Shown: in pieces, positions 17,001-25,593 of the stretch
How positions within the stretch are numbered: position 1 is the stretch's first letter
Layout of the letters: each line of letters starts with the position of its first letter
NCBI RefSeq assembly: GCF_000014145.1
Contig: NC_008255.1
Location: forward strand, 683,501 to 747,500
From: Cytophaga hutchinsonii ATCC 33406
GTDB lineage: Bacteria; Bacteroidota; Bacteroidia; Cytophagales; Cytophagaceae
Direction of reading: 5' to 3'
DNA: 64,000 nt
Made by a program: the position numbers and the translations under genes
The notes under the pieces: model-generated
What the model was told of the DNA's origin: nothing
Database searches by the model: none
Seen by the model: only the letters and a program-made list of their open reading frames with translations

Positions 17001-18687
17001 TAAGAGTAGGCAAGGTAAGCAATGACACGGTAACTGTTTGTGGAAGTGAAGCACATAGGTTTGCATCGGTTGCTGTAGCTGTGTAAACGCCGGGTAAACT
17101 TACTGTAATGCTGTTGTTGGTAACACCATTGCTCCACTGTACCGTTGAACCTGCAGAAGGTACGCTGGTTAAGGTTACATCTTTGCCTGTACAGATGCCG
17201 GCAATTGGTCCGTTGGTAATAGATAATGTAGGCAATGCAAGCTGGGAAACTACTACTTGCTGTGCTACAGAAGAACATCCGTTTGCGCCTTTTGCCGTCA
17301 CGGTATAGTTACCGGCTGTATTTACAGTAATATTGTTTGTTGTAGCACCATTGCTCCAGAGAACGCTTGCACCTGCAGAAGGGGTGCTGCTTAATACTAC
17401 ATTTTTACCTGCACAAAAATTTGCTGTAATGCCGTTGGTAATATTTATTGTAGGAATAGGTAATGCCGTAACCGTTATAGTAGAAGATGTACTCATACAG
17501 CCGGAAGCATCTTTGGCCGTATAAGAATATGTACCGGCCGTAGAAACTGTTATCGGGCTGCCTGTTGCTCCGTTGCTCCAGATAATATTAGTTAAGCCAG
17601 GAGCATTTGCTGTCAGAGAGATGCTGCTGCCTGCACAAAAAGAATTTGTTGCAGAAGTTATACTTACAGGTGCAGGTAATAATTTAAAGTGCATGGCATT
17701 AAACACATTTAAAGAAGCCAGTAAATTAAGACCGCCAAAGGTTAATTTTAAATGACTGATATCATAAGAGCCGGCAGGAGTTATAAAACCTAAATAATAT
17801 TTGTCTGTTGTTCCATCTATAAGTCTTAAATCAGCCAATGCGAAACTCGGACTTGTCGCAACCTTTACACCTGCCGTACTATACGCTTCCAGGATTAAAG
17901 ATTTTAAAAGGCTTAGTGAAAGAATCGCTCCGGATTGGTTAATGGTTACACCAACATATTCTCCCGCATTTCCTTTAGTAGAAAATGACAGGTCTAATAT
18001 CGGATTGCTTAATATAGGAGCATTCATTGTGGCAAAATCTGTTGTGCTTGCGCTGATCGCATTGCCGCTGTTTGTTACATATGGTCCTAACGGGCCTGAA
18101 TTTGAAAAACTAATGATACCATCTGCATACACAGGCGGACAAGGTGTTTGAAGTTTTGCATTGTATATTCTAAACTCTTTGAAGGTATTTACATTCAATA
18201 AATTTGATAGCTCAAGTGTAACTTTTTTGATCTTATAATTCGCTGTAGCATCGGTCATGTATCTGATGGTGTATATATTTGAGCCGCTAAGCGATAAATT
18301 AAGCCCTAATACACTTGTGCCTGAACCTGTAGCAACCAATGCATTACTTTCATCATATACTTTTATAGTCACATTATTTAACAGAGAAGTTGATAGAGAG
18401 AGAAGGTTTAATAATAGTCCGGATTCCTGAACATCAAAGGAAATAATATCACCGGCATGGCCACTCGTTGGGAAAGAGACCGTAATGCTTGATGTCGATA
18501 AAATATTTACGGATGCATCAATGTATGCGTAGTTGGAGGGGTTGCCATCAACTAATACATTTGCCTGAACAAAGTCAGAACTGCTGGCAACAACGGCATC
18601 GGCTTCTATAATGAGCTGTGCGTTACAATGGAGGTTTAATACAGTCAACGCCGTTGACCATATTAAAAAAGTGTATAAATTTTTCAT
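14044..18687 (-). CDS. Giant repeat adhesin with gliding-motility C-terminal (CHU_C, type IX) domain
   Basis: A 1547-residue secreted protein. Signal peptide about 1-23; two related N-terminal modules (about 28-180 and 190-335, sharing the pattern S/T-x-G-x-AG...VYD/AYST) that look like an internal duplication; thirteen tandem repeats of about 74 residues (about 336-1298), each with FC-x-G near its start, W-N/S-NGATT in the middle and AGTYTVTAT-x2-LC near its end, so two Cys per repeat; two SprB-like repeats (about 1299-1445); and a C-terminal gliding-motility-associated type B sorting domain (1452-1547, start NVVTPNNDGLND, end YTGFVMIQ). It is secreted by the type IX system and displayed on the surface. 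First gene of the operon with PorP and the OmpA protein. SprB-like adhesion or gliding is plausible; ligand unknown. Confidence 0.9.
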   Translation of the reverse strand: MKNLYTFLIWSTALTVLNLHCNAQLIIEADAVVASSSDFVQANVLVDGNPSNYAYIDASVNILSTSSITVSFPTSGHAGDIISFDVQESGLLLNLLSLSTSLLNNVTIKVYDESNALVATGSGTSVLGLNLSLSGSNIYTIRYMTDATANYKIKKVTLELSNLLNVNTFKEFRIYNAKLQTPCPPVYADGIISFSNSGPLGPYVTNSGNAISASTTDFATMNAPILSNPILDLSFSTKGNAGEYVGVTINQSGAILSLSLLKSLILEAYSTAGVKVATSPSFALADLRLIDGTTDKYYLGFITPAGSYDISHLKLTFGGLNLLASLNVFNAMHFKLLPAPVSITSATNSFCAGSSISLTANAPGLTNIIWSNGATGSPITVSTAGTYSYTAKDASGCMSTSSTITVTALPIPTINITNGITANFCAGKNVVLSSTPSAGASVLWSNGATTNNITVNTAGNYTVTAKGANGCSSVAQQVVVSQLALPTLSITNGPIAGICTGKDVTLTSVPSAGSTVQWSNGVTNNSITVSLPGVYTATATDANLCASLPQTVTVSLLTLPTLTLTTGSTASFCTGKDVVLSSVPSAGATVAWNNGATTNNITVNVAGTYTVTATDANLCVSLPKTVTVTALPLPTLNITNGTTASFCTGKDLVLSSVPSAGATVAWNTGATTTDITVNAAGTYTVTATDANLCASLPKSITVTALPLPTLSVSNGTTAVFCAGKDVLLSSVPSVGATVLWNTGATTNDITVNTAGTYTVTATDVNLCASLPLSVTVSSLDLPILDLTTGLTASFCAGKDVVLSSLPSPGATVLWNNGATTNDITVNTAGTYTVTATDANLCASLPKSVVVTELAVPTLSLTNGTTASFCADKDILLSSVPSAGATVRWNNGATTNDITVNTAGTYTVTATNANLCASLPLSVTVLSLPVPTLTLTTSETTGFCTGKNVVLSSIPSAGATVLWSNGSTTNDITVNTAGTYTVTATDANLCISLPKQIIVSEYTLPTLSITNGSTASFCADKQILLSSVVSAGATVVWNNGETTTDITVNTAGTYTATATDINLCASLPQSVTVTALPVPTLTLITSGTTGFCTGQDVVLSSLPSAGASVLWSNGASTNDITVNTAGTYTVTATGANLCTSVPESIVVAEFALPTLSISNGTTAEFCENGDVELISIVSAGATVVWDNGATTNNITVSTAGTYTVTATDGNLCISLPQSVLVSSKPAPTVSIAASGATDICSNSTVMITATASAGSDLVWSTGETGNSITANAAGDYSVTATAVNGCSNTSAIIPVTIKLIPDVTSVATDITCNGNANGMISITPTSASASYQYVWDNGATTDKITQLGAGTYKIDITDNANTCGIHLEFEINEPAVLSLNGTTVNSTCADNDGQIKLNISGGIAPYSYLNRSMVLDPSNTQLYGFPADTHIVTIFDKNMCAVSESFIVLKADCDIALNIHNVVTPNNDGLNDVLVVDGIENFPNTSLQIFDKWGDVVFKNDDYENNWTGRNKNDSGPLPAGTYYYLLKLSTPEVPDGKSEYTGFVMIQ
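14790..17681 (-). repeat. Thirteen tandem 222-bp coding repeats in the adhesin gene
   Basis: The span is almost exactly 13 times 222 bases and every unit keeps length and frame, encoding the 74-residue repeat. Outer units (first, second and thirteenth) are the most diverged, inner ones most alike, as expected for expansion by unequal recombination. The antisense strand is largely free of stops here, so it shows long but meaningless reading frames. Confidence 0.9.
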
Positions 18688-19149
18688 AGCTGCTGAAAGT
18701 TTATATGATACTTTTTTAATCAGTAAAAGTTGATTTTTTATATAAATATTACATTTTAAACATATTTACGGCTTTATTTTAATTTTGGTTTGCTTATTTT
18801 ATATATAATATATTAAGCTATTGATTATCAAAATAATAAATTTTTATTTATATAATTATACCAATTTGATTATTTTAATCAATAATTTAAAAATTAACAT
18901 TTTTTCTTAAAATCATACTTTATTGTTGTTATCATATGTAAAAAGATACATTGATTTATGTTGTAATATTTGTGTAATTAATTTGTATAAAATGCTATTT
19001 TTATAAAGGAAATGGGGATAATAGGAGAAATGCCAAATTCTAAAAAATGAATTTTGGCGAATGAATTGTTAAAAAGTATGCTTTTTAGATTTGTATAAGA
19101 GGCGATATCTTAAGCATAAAACAATGGACAATAACCGGTTTTTCAGAAG
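18688..19149. other. AT-rich gene-free stretch upstream of the adhesin operon
   Basis: 462 bases without a credible gene, with extreme AT content between about 18720 and 19010. It must hold the adhesin operon promoter (minus strand), but I find no exact TAnnTTTG box in a good position. No repeat or RNA structure stands out. The nadD gene ends at its far side. Confidence 0.5.
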
Positions 19150-19728
19150 TTAATAGTTTGAATAATATTTACGGCTTAAAATCAATTCTTCAACTTCTTT
19201 ACTTACCAGGTAACGGATAGATTTTTCCTGTTTTACCAGATTACGGATATATGTCGCAGATATTTCAAGAAGAGGAGCTGCAACTAATCGCACGTTTTTG
19301 TGTTCACGTAAAAAACTATTGGATGAGTCTGGTCGTGGATATACGTATAAAGAATAGTGATGTAAAATCTGTTCGTGATTTTTCCAGTTCGTGAATTGAT
19401 CCAGGTTATCTTCACCAATAATCAGCACAAAGGAGTGCTGCGGATATTTGTCGCTTATATACGTAAGGGTGTCTACTGTATAACTAGGTTTAGGAAGGCT
19501 GAATTCGATATCACTGGCTCTGAATTTTGGATTATTTGCTATAGCGGCTGTTACCATGTCAAACCTGTCAAATTCATGTAACAGCGATTGATTTTTTTTG
19601 AATGGATTTTGCGGACTGACAACATACCATACTTCATCCAGATCAGTTGTTTCAGCCATTGTGTTACCAATGATCAAATGGCCAACATGTATTGGATTAA
19701 ACGAACCAAAGAATAAACCGATTTTCAT
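19150..19728 (-). CDS. nadD: Nicotinate-nucleotide adenylyltransferase
   Basis: A 192-residue cytidylyltransferase-fold enzyme that makes deamido-NAD from nicotinate mononucleotide and ATP. The N-terminus MKIGLFFGSFNPIHVGHLIIG carries the GxFxPxHxGH nucleotide-binding motif; LIIGEDNLDQFTNW and SATYIRNLV near the C-terminus (ISSTxIR equivalent) are as in NadD. Length is normal. It lies 58 bases downstream of gmk in the same direction and ends the sigma-anti-sigma-gmk-nadD run. Confidence 0.95.
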   Translation of the reverse strand: MKIGLFFGSFNPIHVGHLIIGNTMAETTDLDEVWYVVSPQNPFKKNQSLLHEFDRFDMVTAAIANNPKFRASDIEFSLPKPSYTVDTLTYISDKYPQHSFVLIIGEDNLDQFTNWKNHEQILHHYSLYVYPRPDSSNSFLREHKNVRLVAAPLLEISATYIRNLVKQEKSIRYLVSKEVEELILSRKYYSNY

Positions 19729-19786
19729 GGTAATAAAAAGTATTGTCTGTTTCGCTTTTTACCGAATAAACAAGGAGAAGATAGGA

Positions 19787-20365
19787 TTATTTACTGTTGT
19801 TTTCAAGAAAATGATCAATCAGCTGATGGGCTTTAACAAACGTTTCTTCCAGGCGGTCATTTACAAGAATTACATCAAACTGGTCCTGAAAAGAAGATTC
19901 GTATTTCATTTTTTCCAGGCGAGCTTTCAGGCTGTCTTCGGATTCTGTATTGCGGTCTATCAGGCGTTTTTGAAGTTCTTCGATGGAGGGTACTTTAACA
20001 AAAACAGAAAGAGCTTTGTCGCCAAACTGTTCTTTTAAACTCAAACCGCCTTTTACATCCACATCAAAAATTACATGTTTTCCCATGTCCCAGATGCGTT
20101 GAACTTCAGAACGGAGTGTGCCATAATATCTCCCGGGATATACTTCTTCCCATTCAACAAATTCATTGTTTTGTATCCGACGTTCGAATTCATCAACCGA
20201 AAGAAAATAATAATCTTTGCCGTTGGCTTCTTTACTTTCCCGCATTTCTCTTGTACAGGCAGAAATGGAAAATCCAATACGAGGGTCAGTGTTTAATAAA
20301 TGCTGAACGACAGTTGTTTTGCCGGAGCCGGAGGGAGCTGAAAAAATAAATAATTTTCCTTCCAT
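19787..20365 (-). CDS. gmk: Guanylate kinase
   Basis: A 192-residue enzyme phosphorylating GMP to GDP. It has the P-loop [11 protein letters not shown] at residues about 7-17, and the GMP-binding stretch with [22 protein letters not shown]. The ATG at 20365 ([11 protein letters not shown]) is preferred over a TTG four codons upstream, which overlaps the anti-sigma stop codon; this leaves 5 bases between the genes. Essential nucleotide-metabolism gene co-oriented with nadD. Confidence 0.95.
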
Positions 20366-20370
20366 ACAAA

Positions 20371-20658
20371 TTAACAATTCTTATTAATGTTGCCTCTGAT
20401 GCTTTCGATCAGGTTAGCAGGCACAGGGCGCTGTTCTAACTTATGCTTGATTACTTCCTTTACAGCTTTTTCAATGTTGTAATGATCATAACAGGGCGAA
20501 CATTGATCAATATGCTCCTGGAGATAAAGCATTTCTTCCTTTGTTGCTTCTCCATCTAAAACGGTGTTAAGCCTACATAAGCAATCTTTACAACAGTAGC
20601 GTTGTTCGGTCTTTTTACCGACTAATTTATTTACAACCTCTTTAATAAAATCAATCAT
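20371..20658 (-). CDS. Zinc-binding anti-sigma factor (RsrA/ZAS type)
   Basis: A 95-residue protein with the zinc anti-sigma motif H-x3-C-x2-C (HIDQCSPC, about residues 49-56) preceded by [16 protein letters not shown] (about 22-37), which adds three to four extra cysteines. In RsrA-like factors these thiols bind zinc and release the sigma factor on oxidation. It lies 11 bases downstream of the ECF sigma gene, its probable partner. Redox sensing is inference from the Cys pattern; other stimuli are possible. Confidence 0.85.
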
Positions 20659-20669
20659 GACAGCTTAGC

Positions 20670-21275
20670 TTAATCGTGTTTCTTTCGTTGATCCTTATAA
20701 CCCATTGATTGGGCATATTCCTGTAATTTTTCTTTTAATACATTTCTGGCTCTGTGCAGTCGGGAACGTACCGTTCCAATAGGAATGTCTAATATTTTAG
20801 CCATTTCTTCGTACGTAAAACCTTCCAGATCGCATAAAATGATGATGGTTCTGAAATCTACATCCAGCGCATTCAGCGCATTGGCAACTTCGTCGCCAAT
20901 CATATTATTTAATGAATCTACCCGCAGATCGCTGGTGATAGGTTCATTTACTTCATCTGAGTTATAATAGGATTCAACTTCCTGATAATCGACTTTATTA
21001 GGCTCCTTCGTCTTGCGGCGATATTCATTAATAAAGGTGTTTTTCAGGATTCTAAACAACCATGCTTTTGCATTAGTTCCTTTTTCGTAAGAATCAAAAA
21101 AACGATATGCTTTTAAATAAGTCTCTTGTACCAAATCATTTGCATCGTCTTCATCTAAGGTTAATCTATAACCGAAGTTGTAAAGCGGGCCCAGTAGGTG
21201 CATAAATTCCTTTTCAAAAAGGCTATCCTTTTCTTCCTTACTTTTATATCGGGTTTTGGAATTTTGCTCCTCCAT
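20670..21275 (-). CDS. ECF-type sigma-70 factor
   Basis: A 201-residue sigma factor of the extracytoplasmic-function group. Region 2 is about 25-95 (LYNFGYRLTLDEDDANDLVQETYLKAYRFFDSYE...AWLFRILKNTFINEYRR), region 4 about 130-190 (LDVDFRTIIILCDLEGFTYEEMAKILDIPIGTVRSRLHRAR). It heads an operon with the zinc anti-sigma, gmk and nadD. The pair resembles SigR-RsrA type thiol-responsive systems. Genes controlled cannot be seen here. Confidence 0.92.
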   Translation of the reverse strand: MEEQNSKTRYKSKEEKDSLFEKEFMHLLGPLYNFGYRLTLDEDDANDLVQETYLKAYRFFDSYEKGTNAKAWLFRILKNTFINEYRRKTKEPNKVDYQEVESYYNSDEVNEPITSDLRVDSLNNMIGDEVANALNALDVDFRTIIILCDLEGFTYEEMAKILDIPIGTVRSRLHRARNVLKEKLQEYAQSMGYKDQRKKHD

Positions 21276-21325
21276 TCAATCAATAATGTCTATATTTACA
21301 GACTTTATGGTTTAATTACTAATAC

Positions 21326-21333
21326 CAAATATA
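21326..21333 (-). promoter_or_regulatory. -7 promoter box of the ECF sigma operon
   Basis: Minus-strand TATATTTG fits TAnnTTTG exactly and is 51 bases upstream of the sigma start codon. No TTG at the usual distance, so only the -7 part is supported. It suggests a housekeeping promoter in addition to any autoregulated one. Confidence 0.4.
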
Positions 21334-21375
21334 CGCTTTTTTGTTAAAGTTGTAGGGTATCAACAAAGTCGTTTG

Positions 21376-22623
21376 ATGAAATTATCAGGTAAAAATATAC
21401 AAATAAATATAGCATTTATTAACAATTGGTTCCTCATTGCCGGTTGCCTTGCTTTGGTCGGTATCTTTTTTTCACGCGCTATGATCAGTATCGGAATGAT
21501 TGGTATTGCGTTGCTTTATTTTTTAGACCGTGGCTGGGCAAAATCATTCACATGGAAACAGGAAGATTTACAATGGTTTGCAGGCTTACCTATATTAATT
21601 ATTTATTTGATCGGGGTGTTATGGACCGATGATTATTCGTACTGGACGGAACGTGTGCAGGTAAAAATTCCTCTGTTGTTTTTACCATTAGGCTTCTGGG
21701 CAGTAAAAGATTCGATCACGCGTGCTACCATAGATGTACTGATCATGATCTTTATTTCGTTGTGTGCTGCTACAGCATTGGGCAGTTTTATTTATTACCT
21801 GCTACATTATAAAGAAATAACAGAATCATATAAACATGCGAAAACAATTCCAACAATTATTGAGCATATTCGCTATAGCCTGTTGCTAACGATTGCTTTT
21901 TTTGCATCCATACAAGCCTATTTGACATCTTCTGTAATGGTTACAAAAGTGCAAAAAGGTATTGTAGCCGGTTTGGGTATATTTCTTTTTTTGTTTTTAC
22001 ATGTGTTATCTATTCGCAGCGGCTTATTGGCCTTATACACCACATGTTTTCTCTGGCTCATCATTCAGGTATTTAAAAGTGGAAATAAAAAACTGTTGCT
22101 GCTTTTTCCTGCTGCTGCTGCTTTTTTAGTCGCCATGTATTTCTTTGTGCCTTCGTTGCACAACAAAGTGAATTACATGGTACGCGATGTAAATCAATTT
22201 GTAACAGGTAAAAGTGTAAATAATTATTCAGACGGAAACCGTTTGCTGTCGATGAAGATCGGGGTGGAGGTTGGTATGCAGCATCCATGGATTGGTGTTG
22301 GGAGCGGTGATGTACAGCAGGAAATGAATGCAGTATATAAAAAAGAATATCCGGATATTGATGAACACAACTGGCTCATTCCACATTCGCAATTCGTATA
22401 TATCTTTACGGCATTGGGTATCATTGGTTTTGTAATCTTTATGATCTGTCTCATTTATCCATTCTTAAATAAAGAAGTGTCTCTGGATATTTTCTGTATG
22501 GCCGTTTTGGTAAGTACATATACGTCCTATTTATCCGAAGCAACGCTTGAATTGCAGCAAGGTATTGTATTGGTAAGTTTATTGTTTGGCATGGCGTATA
22601 TCCGTTTATTTTCAAAAGAGTAA
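21376..22623 (+). CDS. O-antigen ligase/polymerase-like membrane protein
   Basis: A 415-residue polytopic membrane protein with about ten to twelve hydrophobic segments and one long hydrophilic stretch (about 265-335) containing SVNNYSDGNRLLSMKIGVEVGMQ and HPWIGVGSGDVQQEM, then PHSQFVYIFTALGIIG. This is the layout of the WaaL/Wzy O-antigen ligase superfamily (large periplasmic loop with conserved Arg and His). It probably joins or polymerises a surface glycan. ATG 21376 is used; a TTG one codon earlier is less likely. The deacetylase gene follows directly after its stop. Confidence 0.8.
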   Translation: MKLSGKNIQINIAFINNWFLIAGCLALVGIFFSRAMISIGMIGIALLYFLDRGWAKSFTWKQEDLQWFAGLPILIIYLIGVLWTDDYSYWTERVQVKIPLLFLPLGFWAVKDSITRATIDVLIMIFISLCAATALGSFIYYLLHYKEITESYKHAKTIPTIIEHIRYSLLLTIAFFASIQAYLTSSVMVTKVQKGIVAGLGIFLFLFLHVLSIRSGLLALYTTCFLWLIIQVFKSGNKKLLLLFPAAAAFLVAMYFFVPSLHNKVNYMVRDVNQFVTGKSVNNYSDGNRLLSMKIGVEVGMQHPWIGVGSGDVQQEMNAVYKKEYPDIDEHNWLIPHSQFVYIFTALGIIGFVIFMICLIYPFLNKEVSLDIFCMAVLVSTYTSYLSEATLELQQGIVLVSLLFGMAYIRLFSKE

Positions 22624-23739
22624 ATGATCTGGATCATTTTTATAGCAGTGTTTGCAGGTATTTTGATTTATTACCGGAATCAAGGTGTACCGGTAATGCT
22701 TTTTCATCAGGTACATGAGGGCTCAAATGTAAAACCGAAGGAGCTGGAATCATATTTCAGTTATTTGTCTGAAAATAAGTATCAGACAATTACATTAAGG
22801 GAAATTGATGCTTTGTATAAAGCGAAACAAAAGCTCCCGGAAAAATCAATTGTTCTTACATTCGACGATGGCTATTACGACAACTACAGCGTTGTTTTTC
22901 CTTTATTAAAAAAATATAACCTGAAAGCGATTTTTTTTGTTAATACATTATTTGTCGGAGAAGCATACGATCGTTCTGCAACAACATATGAACTGGCAGA
23001 TCAGGTTAATTCAAATCTGATCGCCAATTATTTTAATTCATTGCCGACACAAAGCACACAGTATTTTTCCTGGGAAGAAATGCGCGAGATGGAACGGAGC
23101 GGATTGGTAGACATACAATGTCATTCGCACCGTCATGGTATGGTGTTTTCAAATACCAGATTCAAACAGGTTGTAAATGTACATCATGTATCAGCAGGAG
23201 ATTATTTTGTTTTAAATGGTTCTGTGCAATCAGGTTTTCCGCTCTTTAAAATGCGCGGCGAGTTAACACAGGCCGGTTTACAGATTGATGAAGCAGGCAA
23301 GGCATTGTTTAAAGAATATTATTCAGGTCTGGAAAAACAAGCCCTTTCTAAAAAAGAAAAGAAACAAAAAGCGCAGCAATTTTTTACAGAAGAATTTATT
23401 CAGCAGCATGTTCATGCGTATAGCGATGCTGAATTTAAAGCGCGTGTTGAAAAAGAAATTGCTGAAAACAGTACACAGATCAATACACATTTGTCACATA
23501 AAAAAGCACTTGGTTTTGCCTGGCCGTACGGACATCAAAGTACTGTTTCGCTTCCATGGATCAAAGCGTTGGGTATAACCTATTTTTTTACGTGCAAGAA
23601 AGGTACAAATGCACGGATATTAAACCCGGATTTTATTTACAGAATTGAACTGCGGAAAGTAACAGCAAAAAGATTGATCACGCTTACAAAGATTAATTCT
23701 AATTTTGCCTTAGGCTGGCTGTACCGCTGGATAAGCTAG
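22624..23739 (+). CDS. Polysaccharide deacetylase (NodB-type, CE4)
   Basis: A 371-residue protein with an N-terminal membrane anchor (about 1-18) and a split NodB homology domain: VLTFDDGYYDNY (about 77-88, the catalytic Asp-Asp), CHSHRHG (about 166-172, metal-binding His pair) and FAWPYG (about 299-304). A lysine-rich helical insert (about 225-290) separates the motifs. It removes acetyl or similar groups from a polysaccharide outside the inner membrane. It starts immediately after the ligase stop, so the two are co-expressed. Confidence 0.85.
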   Translation: MIWIIFIAVFAGILIYYRNQGVPVMLFHQVHEGSNVKPKELESYFSYLSENKYQTITLREIDALYKAKQKLPEKSIVLTFDDGYYDNYSVVFPLLKKYNLKAIFFVNTLFVGEAYDRSATTYELADQVNSNLIANYFNSLPTQSTQYFSWEEMREMERSGLVDIQCHSHRHGMVFSNTRFKQVVNVHHVSAGDYFVLNGSVQSGFPLFKMRGELTQAGLQIDEAGKALFKEYYSGLEKQALSKKEKKQKAQQFFTEEFIQQHVHAYSDAEFKARVEKEIAENSTQINTHLSHKKALGFAWPYGHQSTVSLPWIKALGITYFFTCKKGTNARILNPDFIYRIELRKVTAKRLITLTKINSNFALGWLYRWIS

Positions 23740-23766
23740 TGTCTAAGCGTCGTAGCTTAGTACACT
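23738..23766. terminator. Bidirectional hairpin between convergent glycan genes
   Basis: Stem AGTGT-CTAAGC (23738-23748) pairs with GCTTAG-t-ACACT (23755-23766) around a GTCGTA loop. It lies at the deacetylase stop and just beyond the stop of the minus-strand glycosyltransferase (23771). T-runs are weak, so this is a structural call. Confidence 0.55.
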
Positions 23767-23770
23767 GAAT

Positions 23771-24811
23771 TTATACCGTCTTAAAAAAATCGATGTGTTC
23801 CTCATGAATCTTTTCAACCGAAAGATTTGAAACCGCATACGTATAGCCAGCTGCAACATTTTTTTTGTTTTGTTCCGGACTGTTCATTGCTGTATGAAGT
23901 GCTTCAGCCAGCAACTGCGCATTTTTCTTTTCTGTTACATAACCTCTGCCTGTCACTAGTTCATTCAATCCGCCGGCATTGGTAGAAACAACAGGTACTT
24001 TATATACGAAAGCATCCAGCACACTACTGCCCAGGCCTTCTTCTTGAGAAGACATGACAAAGTAATTAAAGATGCTGAAGTAATCTTCTACACGTTCTTT
24101 AAAACCAATCAATTTATAATAATCCTGAAGGTTATTGTCTGTAATAAATTGCTGTATGGTTGCCGCTAATGGTCCGCTGCCAAAATGCAGCAGTACAAAG
24201 TCTGAACGCTTGGTACGAAGAATATTTACCGCGTTCACCAAGGTGACCGGGTCTTTATGCGGAACGAGTGCTGCTGTAGTTCCGATAATGTTCTTGCCGG
24301 AAATTGTTAACTTTTGGAGTAATTCCTGTGCACGTGTTTTGTTTAACGTTTTTTCCGTTACACAATCAGAGATTACAACCGTTCTGGTTTTAATACCTGA
24401 TTGTTTGAGTATTTTTTCTATCGCTCCGGAAACACAGATAATACCGTCGCAGGCATTGTATTTTAATAAAGTAAAAAATCCCTTCGGAACAAAATCCACA
24501 CGTCTGGATAAAATGACTTTGCTGTTATGAAATGGTTTTGTAAGTATGCAATAAGTTAACTGCTTCGATGTTTGCGTATGAAGGATGGAATAGTTTTTAC
24601 CATATTCCATCAGGAAACCGATAGACTTTGTGCTGGATGTTAGGGGGTGACAGGTAAAACCCGCTGCAGCTGCCTGCACATGCAGTGCAGAATTTTCGAA
24701 ACAAAGCAGCTCTGCCTCATGACCCAATTTCCTGAAGCCAATCAGTGCAAGGAGTGTCTGGTTTTCGCCGCCACGCCAGCCTTTTTCTGTATTGATCTCT
24801 AGTATGCGCAT
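23771..24811 (-). CDS. Glycosyltransferase family 4
   Basis: A 346-residue GT-B enzyme. The N-terminus (ILEINTEKGWRGGENQTLL) has the acceptor-domain glycine loop; the C-terminal half shows GTTAALVPHKDPVTLV, LLHFGSGPL and the nucleotide-sugar site SSQEEGLGSSVLDAFVYKVPVVSTNAGG (E-x7-E family pattern). Retaining transfer of a sugar to a surface glycan is the expected activity; donor unknown. Last of four co-directional glycosyltransferase genes, 3 bases after its neighbour. Confidence 0.85.
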   Translation of the reverse strand: MRILEINTEKGWRGGENQTLLALIGFRKLGHEAELLCFENSALHVQAAAAGFTCHPLTSSTKSIGFLMEYGKNYSILHTQTSKQLTYCILTKPFHNSKVILSRRVDFVPKGFFTLLKYNACDGIICVSGAIEKILKQSGIKTRTVVISDCVTEKTLNKTRAQELLQKLTISGKNIIGTTAALVPHKDPVTLVNAVNILRTKRSDFVLLHFGSGPLAATIQQFITDNNLQDYYKLIGFKERVEDYFSIFNYFVMSSQEEGLGSSVLDAFVYKVPVVSTNAGGLNELVTGRGYVTEKKNAQLLAEALHTAMNSPEQNKKNVAAGYTYAVSNLSVEKIHEEHIDFFKTV

Positions 24812-24814
24812 AGC

Positions 24815-25579
24815 TTATCGGTTTTGCAAAGCGCGTAGCTTAGCATATTTCTGATACGTGTAATTGAAGTTAAAACAGGCGATCCGGAAACCCATAGCTC
24901 CGTCTAAGATACCAAGCTTGAAAAAATATTCTTTGATGAATGTAAAGGGCGGACTGATGTATAATTTAATCCACGAAGCCTTTTTGCCACGCGCCAATAA
25001 TCGTTCAGCAAAGAGGGTAGTATACGTATCTGATTTCGACAGGTAGTCTTCAACAGAGTCGTATGAATAATGCAGGATACTGTTTTTTAGGGAAACAATT
25101 TCATACCCTTTTGGGTAGATGAGTGTTTCATGTACCGCAAGCGTATCCCATTCGGTATGTTTTTTATTGAACAGGCGGATGTGGTGCTGCGGGTTCCAGC
25201 CGCCGAATCGAATGAGCTGGTTGCAGAAATAGGTTTTAAACGGAATGTTGAATAACTGCAGGGGAGCAGTAAGCGGAAGCTGTTTTAACTCTTCAAGTAA
25301 GCCTGGTGAAACAACTTCGTCGGCATCAATCGATAAGATCCAATCGTATCTGGCGTATAAATGTCCGGTGTTTTTCTGTTTACCATAACCGCCCCATTCC
25401 TGCTGAACAAACGTTACGTTTAATTCCCTGCAGATCTCCGGTGTGCGGTCGGTACTGTATGAATCAATGATCACAATGTCATCTGTTAAAGCAGATACTG
25501 CTTCAATCGTCTTACGGATTTTATTTTCTTCGTTAAACGTAATAAGAACAACAGAAATATTCGATGCCGGATCCTTCAT
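24815..25579 (-). CDS. Glycosyltransferase family 2, WaaE/KdtX-like
   Basis: A 254-residue GT-A enzyme. NISVVLITFNEENKIRKTIE at the start and DIVIIDSYSTDRT are the GT2 nucleotide site; ILSIDADE carries the DxD metal motif; GWNPQHHIRLFNKKHTEW and VHETL are typical of the WaaE/KdtX lipopolysaccharide-core glucosyltransferase subgroup. Likely adds a sugar to lipid A core or a related glycan. Between two other glycosyltransferase genes with gaps of 3 and 14 bases. Confidence 0.87.
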   Translation of the reverse strand: MKDPASNISVVLITFNEENKIRKTIEAVSALTDDIVIIDSYSTDRTPEICRELNVTFVQQEWGGYGKQKNTGHLYARYDWILSIDADEVVSPGLLEELKQLPLTAPLQLFNIPFKTYFCNQLIRFGGWNPQHHIRLFNKKHTEWDTLAVHETLIYPKGYEIVSLKNSILHYSYDSVEDYLSKSDTYTTLFAERLLARGKKASWIKLYISPPFTFIKEYFFKLGILDGAMGFRIACFNFNYTYQKYAKLRALQNR

Positions 25580-25593
25580 GTATCAGGGTTCAG

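Noticed and set aside
15098-17524. Several long reading frames on the plus strand opposite the adhesin repeats (up to about 295 codons)
   Set aside because: They mirror the 222-bp coding repeats in antisense, have repetitive Val/Thr/Ala composition and no start or domain features; the minus-strand gene has signal peptide, repeats and sorting domain.
14790-17681. Regularly spaced repeats that might suggest a CRISPR array
   Set aside because: Units are 222 bp, contiguous and coding, with no unique spacers and no cas genes in the window.
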